58,535 bases of DNA, taken from positions 1 through 58,535 of the forward strand of contig NW_027018203.1 of NCBI RefSeq assembly GCF_032854445.1, in the 5' to 3' direction. Positions within the stretch are counted from its first letter, which is position 1, and each line of letters begins with the position of its first letter. Below are positions 34,687 through 47,435 of the stretch, in pieces. Origin of the DNA: Liolophura sinensis (taxonomy: Eukaryota > Mollusca > Polyplacophora > Chitonida > Chitonidae). The notes beneath the pieces were generated by a model. That model worked only from the letters and a program-made list of their open reading frames with translations. It did not search any database and was not told the DNA's origin. Position numbers and translations under genes: made by a program.

Positions 34687-37431
34687 ATGCGGAATTGGGC
34701 CAGGCATCGGCAGCTGTTGAAAAATTGCAAATTTCCCTGGTTTCCATGGAGTAAGAGACGTTGCTGGGCACGTGATTATGACATCAATGATCATTCAATT
34801 GTCACTACAGCCAAAAGTATTGGTCGGAGAGCAACGCGGTTTGCACCATTCGATTTCTCGTCACAAAATACGTCGGATTAGCCTCTTACCAGCAGCACTG
34901 GAACAGTTTTTCCACTTTTGCATTTTTACCTGGTCTTTTTGTTAATTGAAATCGGCTACACTGTACTCTGTAAAATCGCGACTGGTCATTACTATATTCA
35001 ACTTTTGACTATAAGTTATGTGCCCTTCGGTAGCCCAGAAGACCTGAAATCTTTGGGATAAGCGCATTTAACTCACCCAGCAATTGTGTTACTTCTAAGT
35101 GCAAGACAATCTCAATGTCTTTATTTACGTGTAGAAAAACCACACCTTTTGTACATAAAAATCACAAGGTACTTGATACAGTCTGCTGTAAAAAGTACAA
35201 CTAAACACTGACTCACATAAATAAGTTGGCAAAAGATGAGGAATTTAGCCAGGCATCGGCAGCTGTTGAAAAATTGCAAATTTTCCTGGTTTCCATGGAG
35301 TAAGAGCCGTTGCTGGGCACGTGATTATGACATCAATGATCATTCAATTGTCACTACAGCCAAAAGTATTGGTCGGAGAGCAACGCGGTTTGCACCATTC
35401 GATTTGTCGTCACAAAATACGTCAGTTTAGCCTCTTACCAGCAGCACCGAAACAATTTTTCGAATTTTGCATTTTTGCCTGGTCTTTTTGTTAATTGAAA
35501 TCGGCTACACTGTACTCTGTACCATCGCGACTGGTCATTACTCTATTCAACTTTTGACTATATGTTATGTGCCCTTCGGTAGCCCAGAAGACGTCAAAGT
35601 TTTGGGCTAAGCCCATTTAACTCACCCAGCAATTGCCTTACTTCTAAGTCGAAGACAAGCTCAATGTCTTTATCTACGTGTAGAAAAACCAGACCATTTG
35701 TACATAAAAAACACAAGGTACTTGATACAGTCTGCTGTAAAAAGTACAACTGAACACTGACCCACATTTATAAGGTGCCAAAAGATGCGGAATTGGGCCA
35801 GGCATCGGCAGCTGTTAAAAAATTGCAAATATCCCTGGTTTCCATGGAGTAAGAGCCGTTACTGGGCACGTGATTATGACATCAATGATCATTGAATTGT
35901 CCCTACAGCCAAAAGTATTGGTCAGAGAGCAACGCGGTTTGTACCATTCGATTTCTCGCCACAAAATACGTCGGATTAGCCTCTTACTAGTAGCACTGGA
36001 ACAGTTTTTCCACTTTTTCATTTTTGCCTGGTCTTTTTGTTAATTGAAATCGGCTACACTGTACTCTGTACAATCGCGCCTGGTCATTACTATATTCAAC
36101 TTTTGACTATAAGTTATGTGCCCTTCGGTAGCCCAGAAGACGTCAAATCTTTGGGCTAAGCCCATTTAACTCACCCAGCAATTGTCTTACTTCTAAGTCC
36201 AAGACAATCTCAATGTCTTTATCTACGTGTTGAAAAACCAGACCATTTGTACATAAAAAACACAAGGTACTTGATACAGTCTGCTGTAAAAAGTACAACT
36301 TACCACAGACCCACATGAATAAGGTGCCAAAAGATGCGGAATTAAGCCAGGCATCGGCAGCTGTTGAAAAATTGCAAATTTCCCTGGTTTCCATGGAGTA
36401 AGAGACGTTGCTGTGCACGTGATTATGACATCAATGATCATTCAATTGTCACTACAACCAAAAGTATTGGTCGGAGAGCAACGCGGTTTGCACCATTCCA
36501 TTTCTCGTCACAAAATACGTCGGATTAGCCTCTTACTAGTAGCACTGGAACAGTTTTTCCACTTTTGCATTTTTGCCTGGTCTTTTTGTTAATTGAAACC
36601 GGCTACACTGTACTCTGTACAATCGCGACTGGTCATTACTCTATTCAACTTTTGACTATAAGTTATGTGCGCTTCGGTAGCCCAGAAGACCTGAAATCTT
36701 TGGGCCAAGCCCATTTAACTCACCCAGCAATTGTCTTATTTCTAAGTCCAAGACAATCTCAATGTCTTTATCTACGTGTAGAAAAACCACACCATTTGTA
36801 CGTGAAAAACACAAGGTACTTGATACAGTCTGCTGTAAAAAGTAGAACTCAACACTGACCCACTTCAGTAAGGTGCCAAAAGATGCGGATATGAGCCAGG
36901 CATCGGCAGCTGTTGAAAAATTGCAAATTTCCCTGGTTTCCATGGAGTAAGAGCCGTTGCTGTGCACGTGATTATGACATAAATGATCATTGAATTGTCG
37001 TTACAGCCAAAAGTATTGGTCGGAGAGCAACGCGGATTGCACCATTCGATTTCTCGTCACAAAATACGTCGGATTAGCCTCTTACTAGTAGCACTGGAAC
37101 AGTTTTTCCACTTTTGCATTTTTACCTGGTCTTTTTGTTAATTGAAATCGGCTACACTGTACTCTGTACAATCGCGACTGGTCATTACTATATTCAACTT
37201 TTGACTATAAGTTATGTGCCCTTCGGTAGCCCAGAAGACGTCAAATCTTTGGGCCAAGCCCATTTAACTCACCCAGCAATTGTCTTATTTCTAAGTCCAA
37301 GACAATCTCAATGTCTTTATCTACGTGTAGAAAAACCACACCATTTGTAAATAAAAAACACAATGTACTTGATACAGTCTGCTGTCAAAAGTACAACTGA
37401 ACACTGACCCACATTTATAAGGTGCCAAAAG
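34687..37431 (+). repeat. Five-unit higher-order repeat, copy B2 (W-L-W-E'-D)
   Basis: Second copy of the five-unit repeat. It differs from B1 at scattered sites and in one apparent conversion tract near 36018-36079, where it carries states otherwise found at 34371-34432. The last L-type unit of the window is the one at 35236 in this copy. Confidence 0.85.
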
Positions 37432-37980
37432 ATGCGGAATTGGGCCAGGCATCGGCAGCTGTTGAAAAATTGCAAATTTCCCTGGTTTCCATGGAGTAAG
37501 AGACGTTGCTGGGCACGTGATTATGACATCAATGATCATTCAATTGTTGCTACAGCCAAAAGTATTGGTCGGAGAGCAACGCGGTTTGTACCATTCGATT
37601 TCTCGCCACAAAATACGTCGGATTAGCCTCTTACTAGTAGCACTGGAACAGTTTTTCCACTTTTGCATTTTTGCCTGGTCTTTTTGTTAATTGAAATCGG
37701 CTACACTGTACTCTGTACAATCGCGACTGGTCATTACTATATTCAACTTTTGACTATAAGTTATGTGCCCTTCGGTAGCCCAGAAGACCTGAAATCTTTG
37801 GGCCAAGCCCATTTAACTCACCCAGCAATTGTCTTATTTCTAAGTCAAAGACAATCTCAATGTCTTTATCTACGTGTGGAAAAACCACACCATTTGTACG
37901 TGAAAAACACAAGGTACTTGATACAGTCTGTTGTAAAAAGTACAACTGAACACTGACCCACTTCAGTAAGGTGCCAAAAG
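37432..37980 (+). repeat. Start of a third five-unit repeat, copy B3, broken off
   Basis: The W unit at 37432 begins like 34687 ('cacaatgtac' upstream, 'ttgggcc', 'gagacgttgc') but switches near 37545 to a different state ('attgttgctac', 'tttgtaccatt', 'tctcgccacaaaat'). The five-unit register ends inside this unit and the 8-10 unit blocks take over from 37879. Confidence 0.7.
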
Positions 37981-39436
37981 ATGCGGAATTGGGCCAGGCA
38001 TCGGCAGCTGTTAAAAAATTGCAAATTTCCCTGGTTTCCATGGAGTAAGAGCCGTTACTGGGCACGTGATTATGACATCAATGATCATTGAATTGTCCCT
38101 ACAGCCAAAAGTATTGGTCAGAGAGCAACGCGGTTTGTACCATTCGATATCTCGCCACAAAATACGTCGGATTAACCTCTTACTAGTAGCACTGGAACAG
38201 TTTTTCCACTTTTGCATTTTTACCTGGTCTTTTTGTTAATTGAAATCGGCTACACTGTACTCTGTACAATCGCGACTGGTCATTACTATATTCAACTTTT
38301 GACTATAAGTTATGTGCCCTTCGGTAGCCCTCAAGCCGTCAAATCTTTGGGCTAAGCCCATTTAACTCACCCAGCAATTGTCTTACTTCTAAGTCCATAA
38401 CAATCTCAATGTCTTGGTCTACGTGTAGAAAAACCACACCATTTGTACATAAAAATCACAAGGTACTTGATACAGTCTGCTGTAAAAAGTACACTTAAAC
38501 ACTGACACACATAAATAAGGTGCCAAAAGATGCGGAATTGGGCCAGGCATCGGCAGCTGTTTAAAAAATTGCAAATTTCCCTGGTTTCCATGGAGTAAGA
38601 GCCGTTGCTGGGCACGTGACTATGACATCAATGATCATTCGATTGTCGCTACAGCCAAAAGTAATGGTCAGAGAGCAACGCGGTTTGCACCATTCCATTT
38701 CTCGTTACAAAATACGTCGGATTAGCCTCTTACCAGCAGCACTGGAACAATTTTTCGAATTTTGCATTTTTGCCTGGTCTTTTTGTTAATTGAAATCGGC
38801 TACACTGTACTATGTACCATCGCGACTGGTCATTACTATATTCAACATTTGACTATAAGTTATGTGCCCTTCGGTAGCCCAGAAGACGTCAAATCTTTGG
38901 GCTAAGCCCATTTAACTCACCCAGCAATTGTCTTACTTCTAAGTCCATAACAATCTCAGTGTCTTTATCTACGTGTAGAAAAACCACACCATTTGCACAT
39001 AAAAAACACAAGGTACTTGATACAGTCTGCTGTAAAAAGTATACTTAAACACTGACACACATAAATAAGGTGCTAAAAGATGCGGAATTGGGCCAGGCAT
39101 CGGCAGCTGGTAAAAAATTGCAAATATCCCTGGTTTCCATGGAGTAAGAGCCGTTGCTGGGCACGTGATTATGACATCAATGATCATTCAATTGTAGCTA
39201 CAGCCAAAAGTATTGGTCGTAGAGCAACGCGAATTGCACCATTCGATTTCTCGTCACAAAATACGTCGGATTAGCCTCTTAATAGTAGCACTGGAACAGT
39301 TTTTCCACTTTTGCATTTTTGCCTGGTGTTTTTGTTAATTGAAATCGGCTACACTGTACTCTGTACAATCGCGACTGGTCATTACTATATTCAACTTTTG
39401 ACTATAAGTTATGTGCCCTTCGGTAGCCCAGAAGAC
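37879..39436 (+). repeat. Block C, copy 1 (partner 42819-44376)
   Basis: These 1558 bases recur at a shift of exactly 4940 bases, and I found no difference between the copies. The block has unusual markers: 'tagccctcaagccgtc', 'aagtccataacaatc', 'tgtcttggtctacg', 'actgacacacataaataagg', 'ttcgattgtcgc', 'agtaatggtcag' and 'cggcagctggtaaaa'. The units at 38530 and 39080 are therefore a distinctive pair. Confidence 0.88.
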
Positions 39437-41181
39437 GACAAATCTTTGGGCCAAGCCCATTTAACTCACCCAGCAATTGCCTTACTTCTAAGTGCAAGAC
39501 AATCTCAATGTCTTTATCTACGTGTAGAAAAACCACACCATTTGTACGTGAAAAACACAAGGTACTTGATACAGTCTGCTGTAAAAAGTACAACTGAACA
39601 CTGACCCACTTCAGTAAGGTGCCAAAAGGTGCGGAATTGGGCCAGGCGTCGGCAGTTGTTAAAAAATTGCAAATTTTCCTGGTTTCCATGGAGTAAGAGC
39701 CGTTGCTACGCACGTGATTATGACATAAATGATCATTCAATTGTCGCTACAGCCAAAAGCATTGGTCGGAGAGCAACGCGGTTTGCACCATTCGATTTCT
39801 CGTCACAAATTACGTCGGATTAGCCTCTTACTAGTAGCACTGGAACAGTTTTTCCACTTTTGCATTTCTACCTGGTCTTTTTGTTAATTGAAATCGGCTA
39901 CACTGTACTCTGTACAATCGCGACTGGTCATTACTATATTCAACTTTTGACTATAAGTTATGTGCCCTTCGGTAGCCCAGAAGACGTCAAATCTTTGGGC
40001 CAAGCCCATTTAACTCACCCAGCAATTGCCTTACTTCTAAGTGCAAGACAATCTCAATGTCTTTATCTACGTGTAGAAAAACCACACCATTTGTACGTGA
40101 AAAACACAAGGTACTTGATACATTCTGCTGTAAAAAGTACAACTGAACACTGACCCACTTCAGTAAGGTGCCAAAAGATGCGGAATTGAGCCAGGCATCG
40201 GCAGCTGTTGAAAAATTGCAATTTTCCCTGGTTTCCATGGAGTAAGAGACGTTGCTGGGCACGTGATTATGACATCAATGATCATTCAATTTTCGCTACA
40301 GCTAAAAATATTGGTCGGAGAGCAACGCGGTTTGCACCATTCGATTTCTCGTCACAAAATACGTCGGATTAGCCTCTTACTAGCAGCACTGGAACAGTTT
40401 TTCCACTTTTGCATTTTGCCTGGTCTTTTTGTTAATTGAAATCGGCTACACTGTACTCTGTACAATCGCGACTGGTCATTACTATATTCAACTTTTTGAC
40501 TATAAGTTATGTGCCCTTCGGTAGCCCAGAAGACATGAAATCTTTGGCCAAGCCCATTTAACTCACCCAGCAATTGTCTTATTTCTAAGTCTAAGAAAAT
40601 CTCAATGTCTTTATCTACGTGTAGAAAAACCACACCATTTGTACATGAAAAACACAAGGTACTTGATACAGTCTGCTGTAAAAAGTACAACTAAACACTG
40701 ACCCACATTTATAAGGTGCCAAAAGATGCGGAATTGGGCCAGGCATCGGCAGCTGTTCAAAAATTGCAAATTTTCCTGGTTTCCATGGAGTAAGAGTCGT
40801 TGCTACGCACGTGATTATGACATAAATGATCATTCAATTGTCGCTACAGCCAAAAGTATTGGTCGGAGAGCAACGCGGATTGCACCATTCGATTTCTCGT
40901 CACAAATTACGTCGGATTAGCCTCTTACTAGTAGCACTGGAACAGTATTTCCACTTTTGCATTTTTACCTGGTCTTTTTGTTAATTGAAATCGGCTACAC
41001 TGTACTCTGTACAATCGCGACTGGTCATTACTATATTCAACTTTTGACTATAAGTTATGTGCCCTTCGGTAGCCCAGAAGACGACAAATCTTTGGGCCAA
41101 GCCCATTTAACTCACCCAGCAATTGCCTTACTTCTAAGTGCAAGACAATCTCAATGTCTTTATCTACGTGTAGAAAAACCA
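39329..41181 (+). repeat. Block D, copy 1 (partner 44819-46672)
   Basis: The shift is 5490-5491 bases (ten units). Shared private states include 'ggtgcggaattggg' (landmark A to G at 39629), 'ccaggcgtcggcagttg', 'gatacattctgc', 'gctaaaaatattgg' and 'gttcaaaaattgc'. Copy 1 has several one-base losses or gains near 40414, 40495 and 40548. Block D follows C directly here, with a short overlap because the breakpoint lies in identical sequence. Confidence 0.85.
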
Positions 41182-41264
41182 CACCATTTGTACGTGAAAA
41201 ACACAAGGTACTTGATACAGTCTGCTGTAAAAAGTACAACTGAACACTGACCCACTTCAGTAAG

Positions 41265-42868
41265 GTGCAAAAAGATGCGGAATTGAGCCAGGCATCGGCA
41301 GCTGTTGAAAAATTGCAAATTTCCCTGGTTTCCATGGAGTAAGAGACGTTGCTGGGCACGTGATTATGACATCAATGATCATTCAATTGTCACTACAGCC
41401 AAAAGTATTGGTCGGAGAGCAACGCGGTTTGCACCATTCGATTTCTCGTCACAAAATACGTCGGATTAGCCTTTTACCAGCAGCAATAAAACAGTTTTTC
41501 CACTTTTGCATTTTTACCTGGTCTTTTTGTTAATTGAAATCGGCTACACTGTACTCTGTACAATCGCGACTGGTCATTACTATATTCAACTTTTGACTAT
41601 AAGTTATGTGCTTTTTCGGTAGGCCAGAAGACGACAAATCTTTGGGCCAAGCCCATTTAACTCACCCAGCAATTGTCTTACTTCTAAGTCTAAGACAATC
41701 TCAATGTCTTTATCTACGTGTAGAAAAACCACACCATTTGTACAAAAAAACACAAGGTACTTGATACAGTCCTGCTGTAAAAAGTACAACTGAACACTGA
41801 CCCACATTTATACGGTGCCAAAAGATGCAGAATTGGGCCAGGCATCGGCAGCTGTTAAAAAATTGCAAACATCCTGGTTTCCATGGAGTAAGAGCCGTTG
41901 CTGGGCACGTGATTATGACATCAATGATCATTGAATTGTCTCTACAGCCAAAAGTATTGGTCGGAGAGCAACGCGGTTTGCACCATTCGATTTCTCGCCA
42001 CAAAATACGTCGGATTAGCCTCTTACTAGTAGCACTGGAAGACTTTTCTACTTTTGCATTTTTACCTGGTCTTTTTGTTAATTGAAATCGGCTACACTGT
42101 ACTCTGTACAATCGCGACTGGTCATTACTATATTCAACTTTTGACTATAAGTTATGTGCCCTTCGGTAGCCCAGAAGACGTCAAATCTTTGGGCTAAGCC
42201 CATTTAACTCACCCAGCAATTGTCTTACTTTTAAGTCCAAGACAATCTCAATGTCTTTATCTACGTGTAGAAAAACCAGACCATTTGTACATAAAGAAAA
42301 CAAGGTACTTGATACAGTCTGCTGTAAAAAGTTCAACTGAACACAGACCCACATGAATAAGGTGCCTAAAGATGCGGAATTGGGCCAGGCATCGGCAGCT
42401 GTTAAAAAATTGCAAACATCCCTGGTTTCCATGGAGTAAGAGCCGTTGCTGGGCACGTGATTATGACATCAATGATCATTCAATTGTCGCTACAGCCAAA
42501 AGTATTGGTCGGAGAGCAACGCGGTTTGCACCATTCGATTTCTCGTCACAAAATACGTCGGATTAGCCTCTTACCAGCAGCACTGGAACAGTTTTTCCAC
42601 TTTTGCATTTTTGCCTGGGTGTTTTGTTAATTGAAATCGGCTACACTGTACTCTGTACAATCGCGACTGGTTATTACTATATTCAACTTTTGACTATAAG
42701 TTATGTGCCCTTCGGTAGCCCAGAAGACGACAAATCTTTGGGCCAAGCCCATTTAACTCACCCAGCAATTGCCTTACTTCTAAGTGCAAGACAATCTCAA
42801 TGTCTTTATCTACGTGTAGAAAAACCACACCATTTGTACGTGAAAAACACAAGGTACTTGATACAGTC
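41265..42868 (+). repeat. Block E, copy 1
   Basis: This matches 50414-52018 at a shift of 9149-9150 bases and, for its right part (42239-42868), also 46633-47262 at 4394 bases. Private states include 'cagcaataaaacag', 'tatacggtgcc', 'gatgcagaattggg', 'gaagacttt', 'ataaagaaaacaagg', 'aaaagttcaactg', 'gtgcctaaagatg', 'gcaaacatccc' and 'gcctgggtgttttg'. Confidence 0.85.
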
Positions 42869-44376
42869 TGTTGTAAAAAGTACAACTGAACACTGACCCA
42901 CTTCAGTAAGGTGCCAAAAGATGCGGAATTGGGCCAGGCATCGGCAGCTGTTAAAAAATTGCAAATTTCCCTGGTTTCCATGGAGTAAGAGCCGTTACTG
43001 GGCACGTGATTATGACATCAATGATCATTGAATTGTCCCTACAGCCAAAAGTATTGGTCAGAGAGCAACGCGGTTTGTACCATTCGATATCTCGCCACAA
43101 AATACGTCGGATTAACCTCTTACTAGTAGCACTGGAACAGTTTTTCCACTTTTGCATTTTTACCTGGTCTTTTTGTTAATTGAAATCGGCTACACTGTAC
43201 TCTGTACAATCGCGACTGGTCATTACTATATTCAACTTTTGACTATAAGTTATGTGCCCTTCGGTAGCCCTCAAGCCGTCAAATCTTTGGGCTAAGCCCA
43301 TTTAACTCACCCAGCAATTGTCTTACTTCTAAGTCCATAACAATCTCAATGTCTTGGTCTACGTGTAGAAAAACCACACCATTTGTACATAAAAATCACA
43401 AGGTACTTGATACAGTCTGCTGTAAAAAGTACACTTAAACACTGACACACATAAATAAGGTGCCAAAAGATGCGGAATTGGGCCAGGCATCGGCAGCTGT
43501 TTAAAAAATTGCAAATTTCCCTGGTTTCCATGGAGTAAGAGCCGTTGCTGGGCACGTGACTATGACATCAATGATCATTCGATTGTCGCTACAGCCAAAA
43601 GTAATGGTCAGAGAGCAACGCGGTTTGCACCATTCCATTTCTCGTTACAAAATACGTCGGATTAGCCTCTTACCAGCAGCACTGGAACAATTTTTCGAAT
43701 TTTGCATTTTTGCCTGGTCTTTTTGTTAATTGAAATCGGCTACACTGTACTATGTACCATCGCGACTGGTCATTACTATATTCAACATTTGACTATAAGT
43801 TATGTGCCCTTCGGTAGCCCAGAAGACGTCAAATCTTTGGGCTAAGCCCATTTAACTCACCCAGCAATTGTCTTACTTCTAAGTCCATAACAATCTCAGT
43901 GTCTTTATCTACGTGTAGAAAAACCACACCATTTGCACATAAAAAACACAAGGTACTTGATACAGTCTGCTGTAAAAAGTATACTTAAACACTGACACAC
44001 ATAAATAAGGTGCTAAAAGATGCGGAATTGGGCCAGGCATCGGCAGCTGGTAAAAAATTGCAAATATCCCTGGTTTCCATGGAGTAAGAGCCGTTGCTGG
44101 GCACGTGATTATGACATCAATGATCATTCAATTGTAGCTACAGCCAAAAGTATTGGTCGTAGAGCAACGCGAATTGCACCATTCGATTTCTCGTCACAAA
44201 ATACGTCGGATTAGCCTCTTAATAGTAGCACTGGAACAGTTTTTCCACTTTTGCATTTTTGCCTGGTGTTTTTGTTAATTGAAATCGGCTACACTGTACT
44301 CTGTACAATCGCGACTGGTCATTACTATATTCAACTTTTGACTATAAGTTATGTGCCCTTCGGTAGCCCAGAAGAC
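42819..44376 (+). repeat. Block C, copy 2 (partner 37879-39436)
   Basis: Partner of 37879-39436. Identity begins at the 'tacgtgtgga' against 'tacgtgtaga' difference and ends at 'gaagacgaca' against 'gaagacctca'. Confidence 0.88.
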
Positions 44377-44818
44377 CTCAAATCTTTGGGCCAAGCCCAT
44401 TTAACTCACCCAGCAATTGTCTTATTTCTAAGTCCAAGACAATCTCAATGTCTTTATCTACGTGTAGAAAAACCACACCATTTGTAAATAAAAAACACAA
44501 GGTACTTGATACAGTCTGCTGTAAAAAGTACAACTAAACACTGACCCACATTTATAAGGTGCCAAAAGATGCGGAATTGGGCCAGGCATCGGCAGTTGTT
44601 AAAACATTGCAAATTTTCCTGGTTTCCATGGAGTAAGAGCCGTTGCTACGCACGTGATTATGACATCAATGATCATTCAATTGTCGCTACAGCCAAAAGT
44701 ATTGGTCGGAGAGCAACGCGGATTGCACCATTCGATTTCTCGTCACAAATTACGTCGGATTAGCCTCTTACTAGTAGCACTGGAACAGTTTTTTCCACTT
44801 TTGCATTTTTACCTGGTC

Positions 44819-46672
44819 TTTTTGTTAATTGAAATCGGCTACACTGTACTCTGTACAATCGCGACTGGTCATTACTATATTCAACTTTTGACTATAAGTT
44901 ATGTGCCCTTCGGTAGCCCAGAAGACGACAAATCTTTGGGCCAAGCCCATTTAACTCACCCAGCAATTGCCTTACTTCTAAGTGCAAGACAATCTCAATG
45001 TCTTTATCTACGTGTAGAAAAACCACACCATTTGTACGTGAAAAACACAAGGTACTTGATACAGTCTGCTGTAAAAAGTACAACTGAACACTGACCCACT
45101 TCAGTAAGGTGCCAAAAGGTGCGGAATTGGGCCAGGCGTCGGCAGTTGTTAAAAAATTGCAAATTTTCCTGGTTTCCATGGAGTAAGAGCCGTTGCTACG
45201 CACGTGATTATGACATAAATGATCATTCAATTGTCGCTACAGCCAAAAGCATTGGTCGGAGAGCAACGCGGTTTGCACCATTCGATTTCTCGTCACAAAT
45301 TACGTCGGATTAGCCTCTTACTAGTAGCACTGGAACAGTTTTTCCACTTTTGCATTTTTACCTGGTCTTTTTGTTAATTGAAATCGGCTACACTGTACTC
45401 TGTACAATCGCGACTGGTCATTACTATATTCAACTTTTGACTATAAGTTATGTGCCCTTCGGTAGCCCAGAAGACGTCAAATCTTTGGGCCAAGCCCATT
45501 TAACTCACCCAGCAATTGCCTTACTTCTAAGTGCAAGACAATCTCAATGTCTTTATCTACGTGTAGAAAAACCACACCATTTGTACGTGAAAAACACAAG
45601 GTACTTGATACATTCTGCTGTAAAAAGTACAACTGAACACTGACCCACTTCAGTAAGGTGCCAAAAGATGCGGAATTGAGCCAGGCATCGGCAGCTGTTG
45701 AAAAATTGCAATTTTCCCTGGTTTCCATGGAGTAAGAGACGTTGCTGGGCACGTGATTATGACATCAATGATCATTCAATTGTAGCTACAGCTAAAAATA
45801 TTGGTCGGAGAGCAACGCGGTTTGCACCATTCGATTTCTCGTCACAAAATACGTCGGATTAGCCTCTTACTAGCAGCACTGGAACAGTTTTTCCACTTTT
45901 GCATTTTTGCCTGGTCTTTTTGTTAATTGAAATCGGCTACACTGTACTCTGTACAATCGCGACTGGTCATTACTATATTCAACTTTTGACTATAAGTTAT
46001 GTGCCCTTCGGTAGCCCAGAAGACATGAAATCTTTGGGCCAAGCCCATTTAACTCACCCAGCAATTGTCTTATTTCTAAGTCTAAGACAATCTCAATGTC
46101 TTTATCTACGTGTAGAAAAACCACACCATTTGTACATGAAAAACACAAGGTACTTGATACAGTCTGCTGTAAAAAGTACAACTAAACACTGACCCACATT
46201 TATAAGGTGCCAAAAGATGCGGAATTGGGCCAGGCATCGGCAGCTGTTCAAAAATTGCAAATTTTCCTGGTTTCCATGGAGTAAGAGTCGTTGCTACGCA
46301 CGTGATTATGACATAAATGATCATTCAATTGTCGCTACAGCCAAAAGTATTGGTCGGAGAGCAACGCGGATTGCACCATTCGATTTCTCGTCACAAATTA
46401 CGTCGGATTAGCCTCTTACTAGTAGCACTGGAACAGTATTTCCACTTTTGCATTTTTACCTGGTCTTTTTGTTAATTGAAATCGGCTACACTGTACTCTG
46501 TACAATCGCGACTGGTCATTACTATATTCAACTTTTGACTATAAGTTATGTGCCCTTCGGTAGCCCAGAAGACGACAAATCTTTGGGCCAAGCCCATTTA
46601 ACTCACCCAGCAATTGCCTTACTTCTAAGTGCAAGACAATCTCAATGTCTTTATCTACGTGTAGAAAAACCA
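44819..46672 (+). repeat. Block D, copy 2 (partner 39329-41181)
   Basis: Partner of 39329-41181. In this copy one additional monomer (about 44377-44818 plus overlap) lies between C and D, which is why the shift grows from 4940 to 5490. A one-monomer gain or loss by unequal exchange is the simplest reading. Confidence 0.85.
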
Positions 46673-47262
46673 GACCATTTGTACATAAAGAAAACAAGGT
46701 ACTTGATACAGTCTGCTGTAAAAAGTTCAACTGAACACAGACCCACATGAATAAGGTGCCTAAAGATGCGGAATTGGGCCAGGCATCGGCAGCTGTTAAA
46801 AAATTGCAAACATCCCTGGTTTCCATGGAGTAAGAGCCGTTGCTGGGCACGTGATTATGACATCAATGATCATTCAATTGTCGCTACAGCCAAAAGTATT
46901 GGTCGGAGAGCAACGCGGTTTGCACCATTCGATTTCTCGTCACAAAATACGTCGGATTAGCCTCTTACCAGCAGCACTGGAACAGTTTTTCCACTTTTGC
47001 ATTTTTGCCTGGGTGTTTTGTTAATTGAAATCGGCTACACTGTACTCTGTACAATCGCGACTGGTTATTACTATATTCAACTTTTGACTATAAGTTATGT
47101 GCCCTTCGGTAGCCCAGAAGACGACAAATCTTTGGGCCAAGCCCATTTAACTCACCCAGCAATTGCCTTACTTCTAAGTGCAAGACAATCTCAATGTCTT
47201 TATCTACGTGTAGAAAAACCACACCATTTGTACGTGAAAAACACAAGGTACTTGATACAGTC
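46633..47262 (+). repeat. Block E, shortened copy (right part only)
   Basis: Contains only the right-hand 630 bases of block E, joined directly to the end of block D copy 2. Compared with the order D-E at 39329-42868, the intervening part is missing. It continues without a break into block F. Confidence 0.82.
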
Positions 47263-47435
47263 TGCTGTAAAAAGTACAACTGAACACTGACCCTCTTCAG
47301 TAAGGTGCCAAAAGATGCGGAATTGAGCCAGGCATCGGCAGCTGTTAAAAAATTGCAAATTTTCCTGGTTTCCATGGAGTAAGAGCCGTTGCTACGCACG
47401 TGATTATGACATCAATGATCATTCAATTGTCGCTA

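Larger units (their letters stand above)
22060..38529 (+). repeat. Length-invariant core: thirty intervals of exactly 549 bases
   Basis: From the landmark at 22060 to that at 38530, all thirty intervals are exactly 549 bases (16,470 in total). Outside the core only about half of the ordinary intervals are exact: 16 of 34 to the left and 18 of 34 to the right. Base substitutions are still common inside the core, so the units are not all identical; what is missing is net length change. Recent homogenisation, selection against indels, or better sequence accuracy here would each explain it. Confidence 0.88.
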
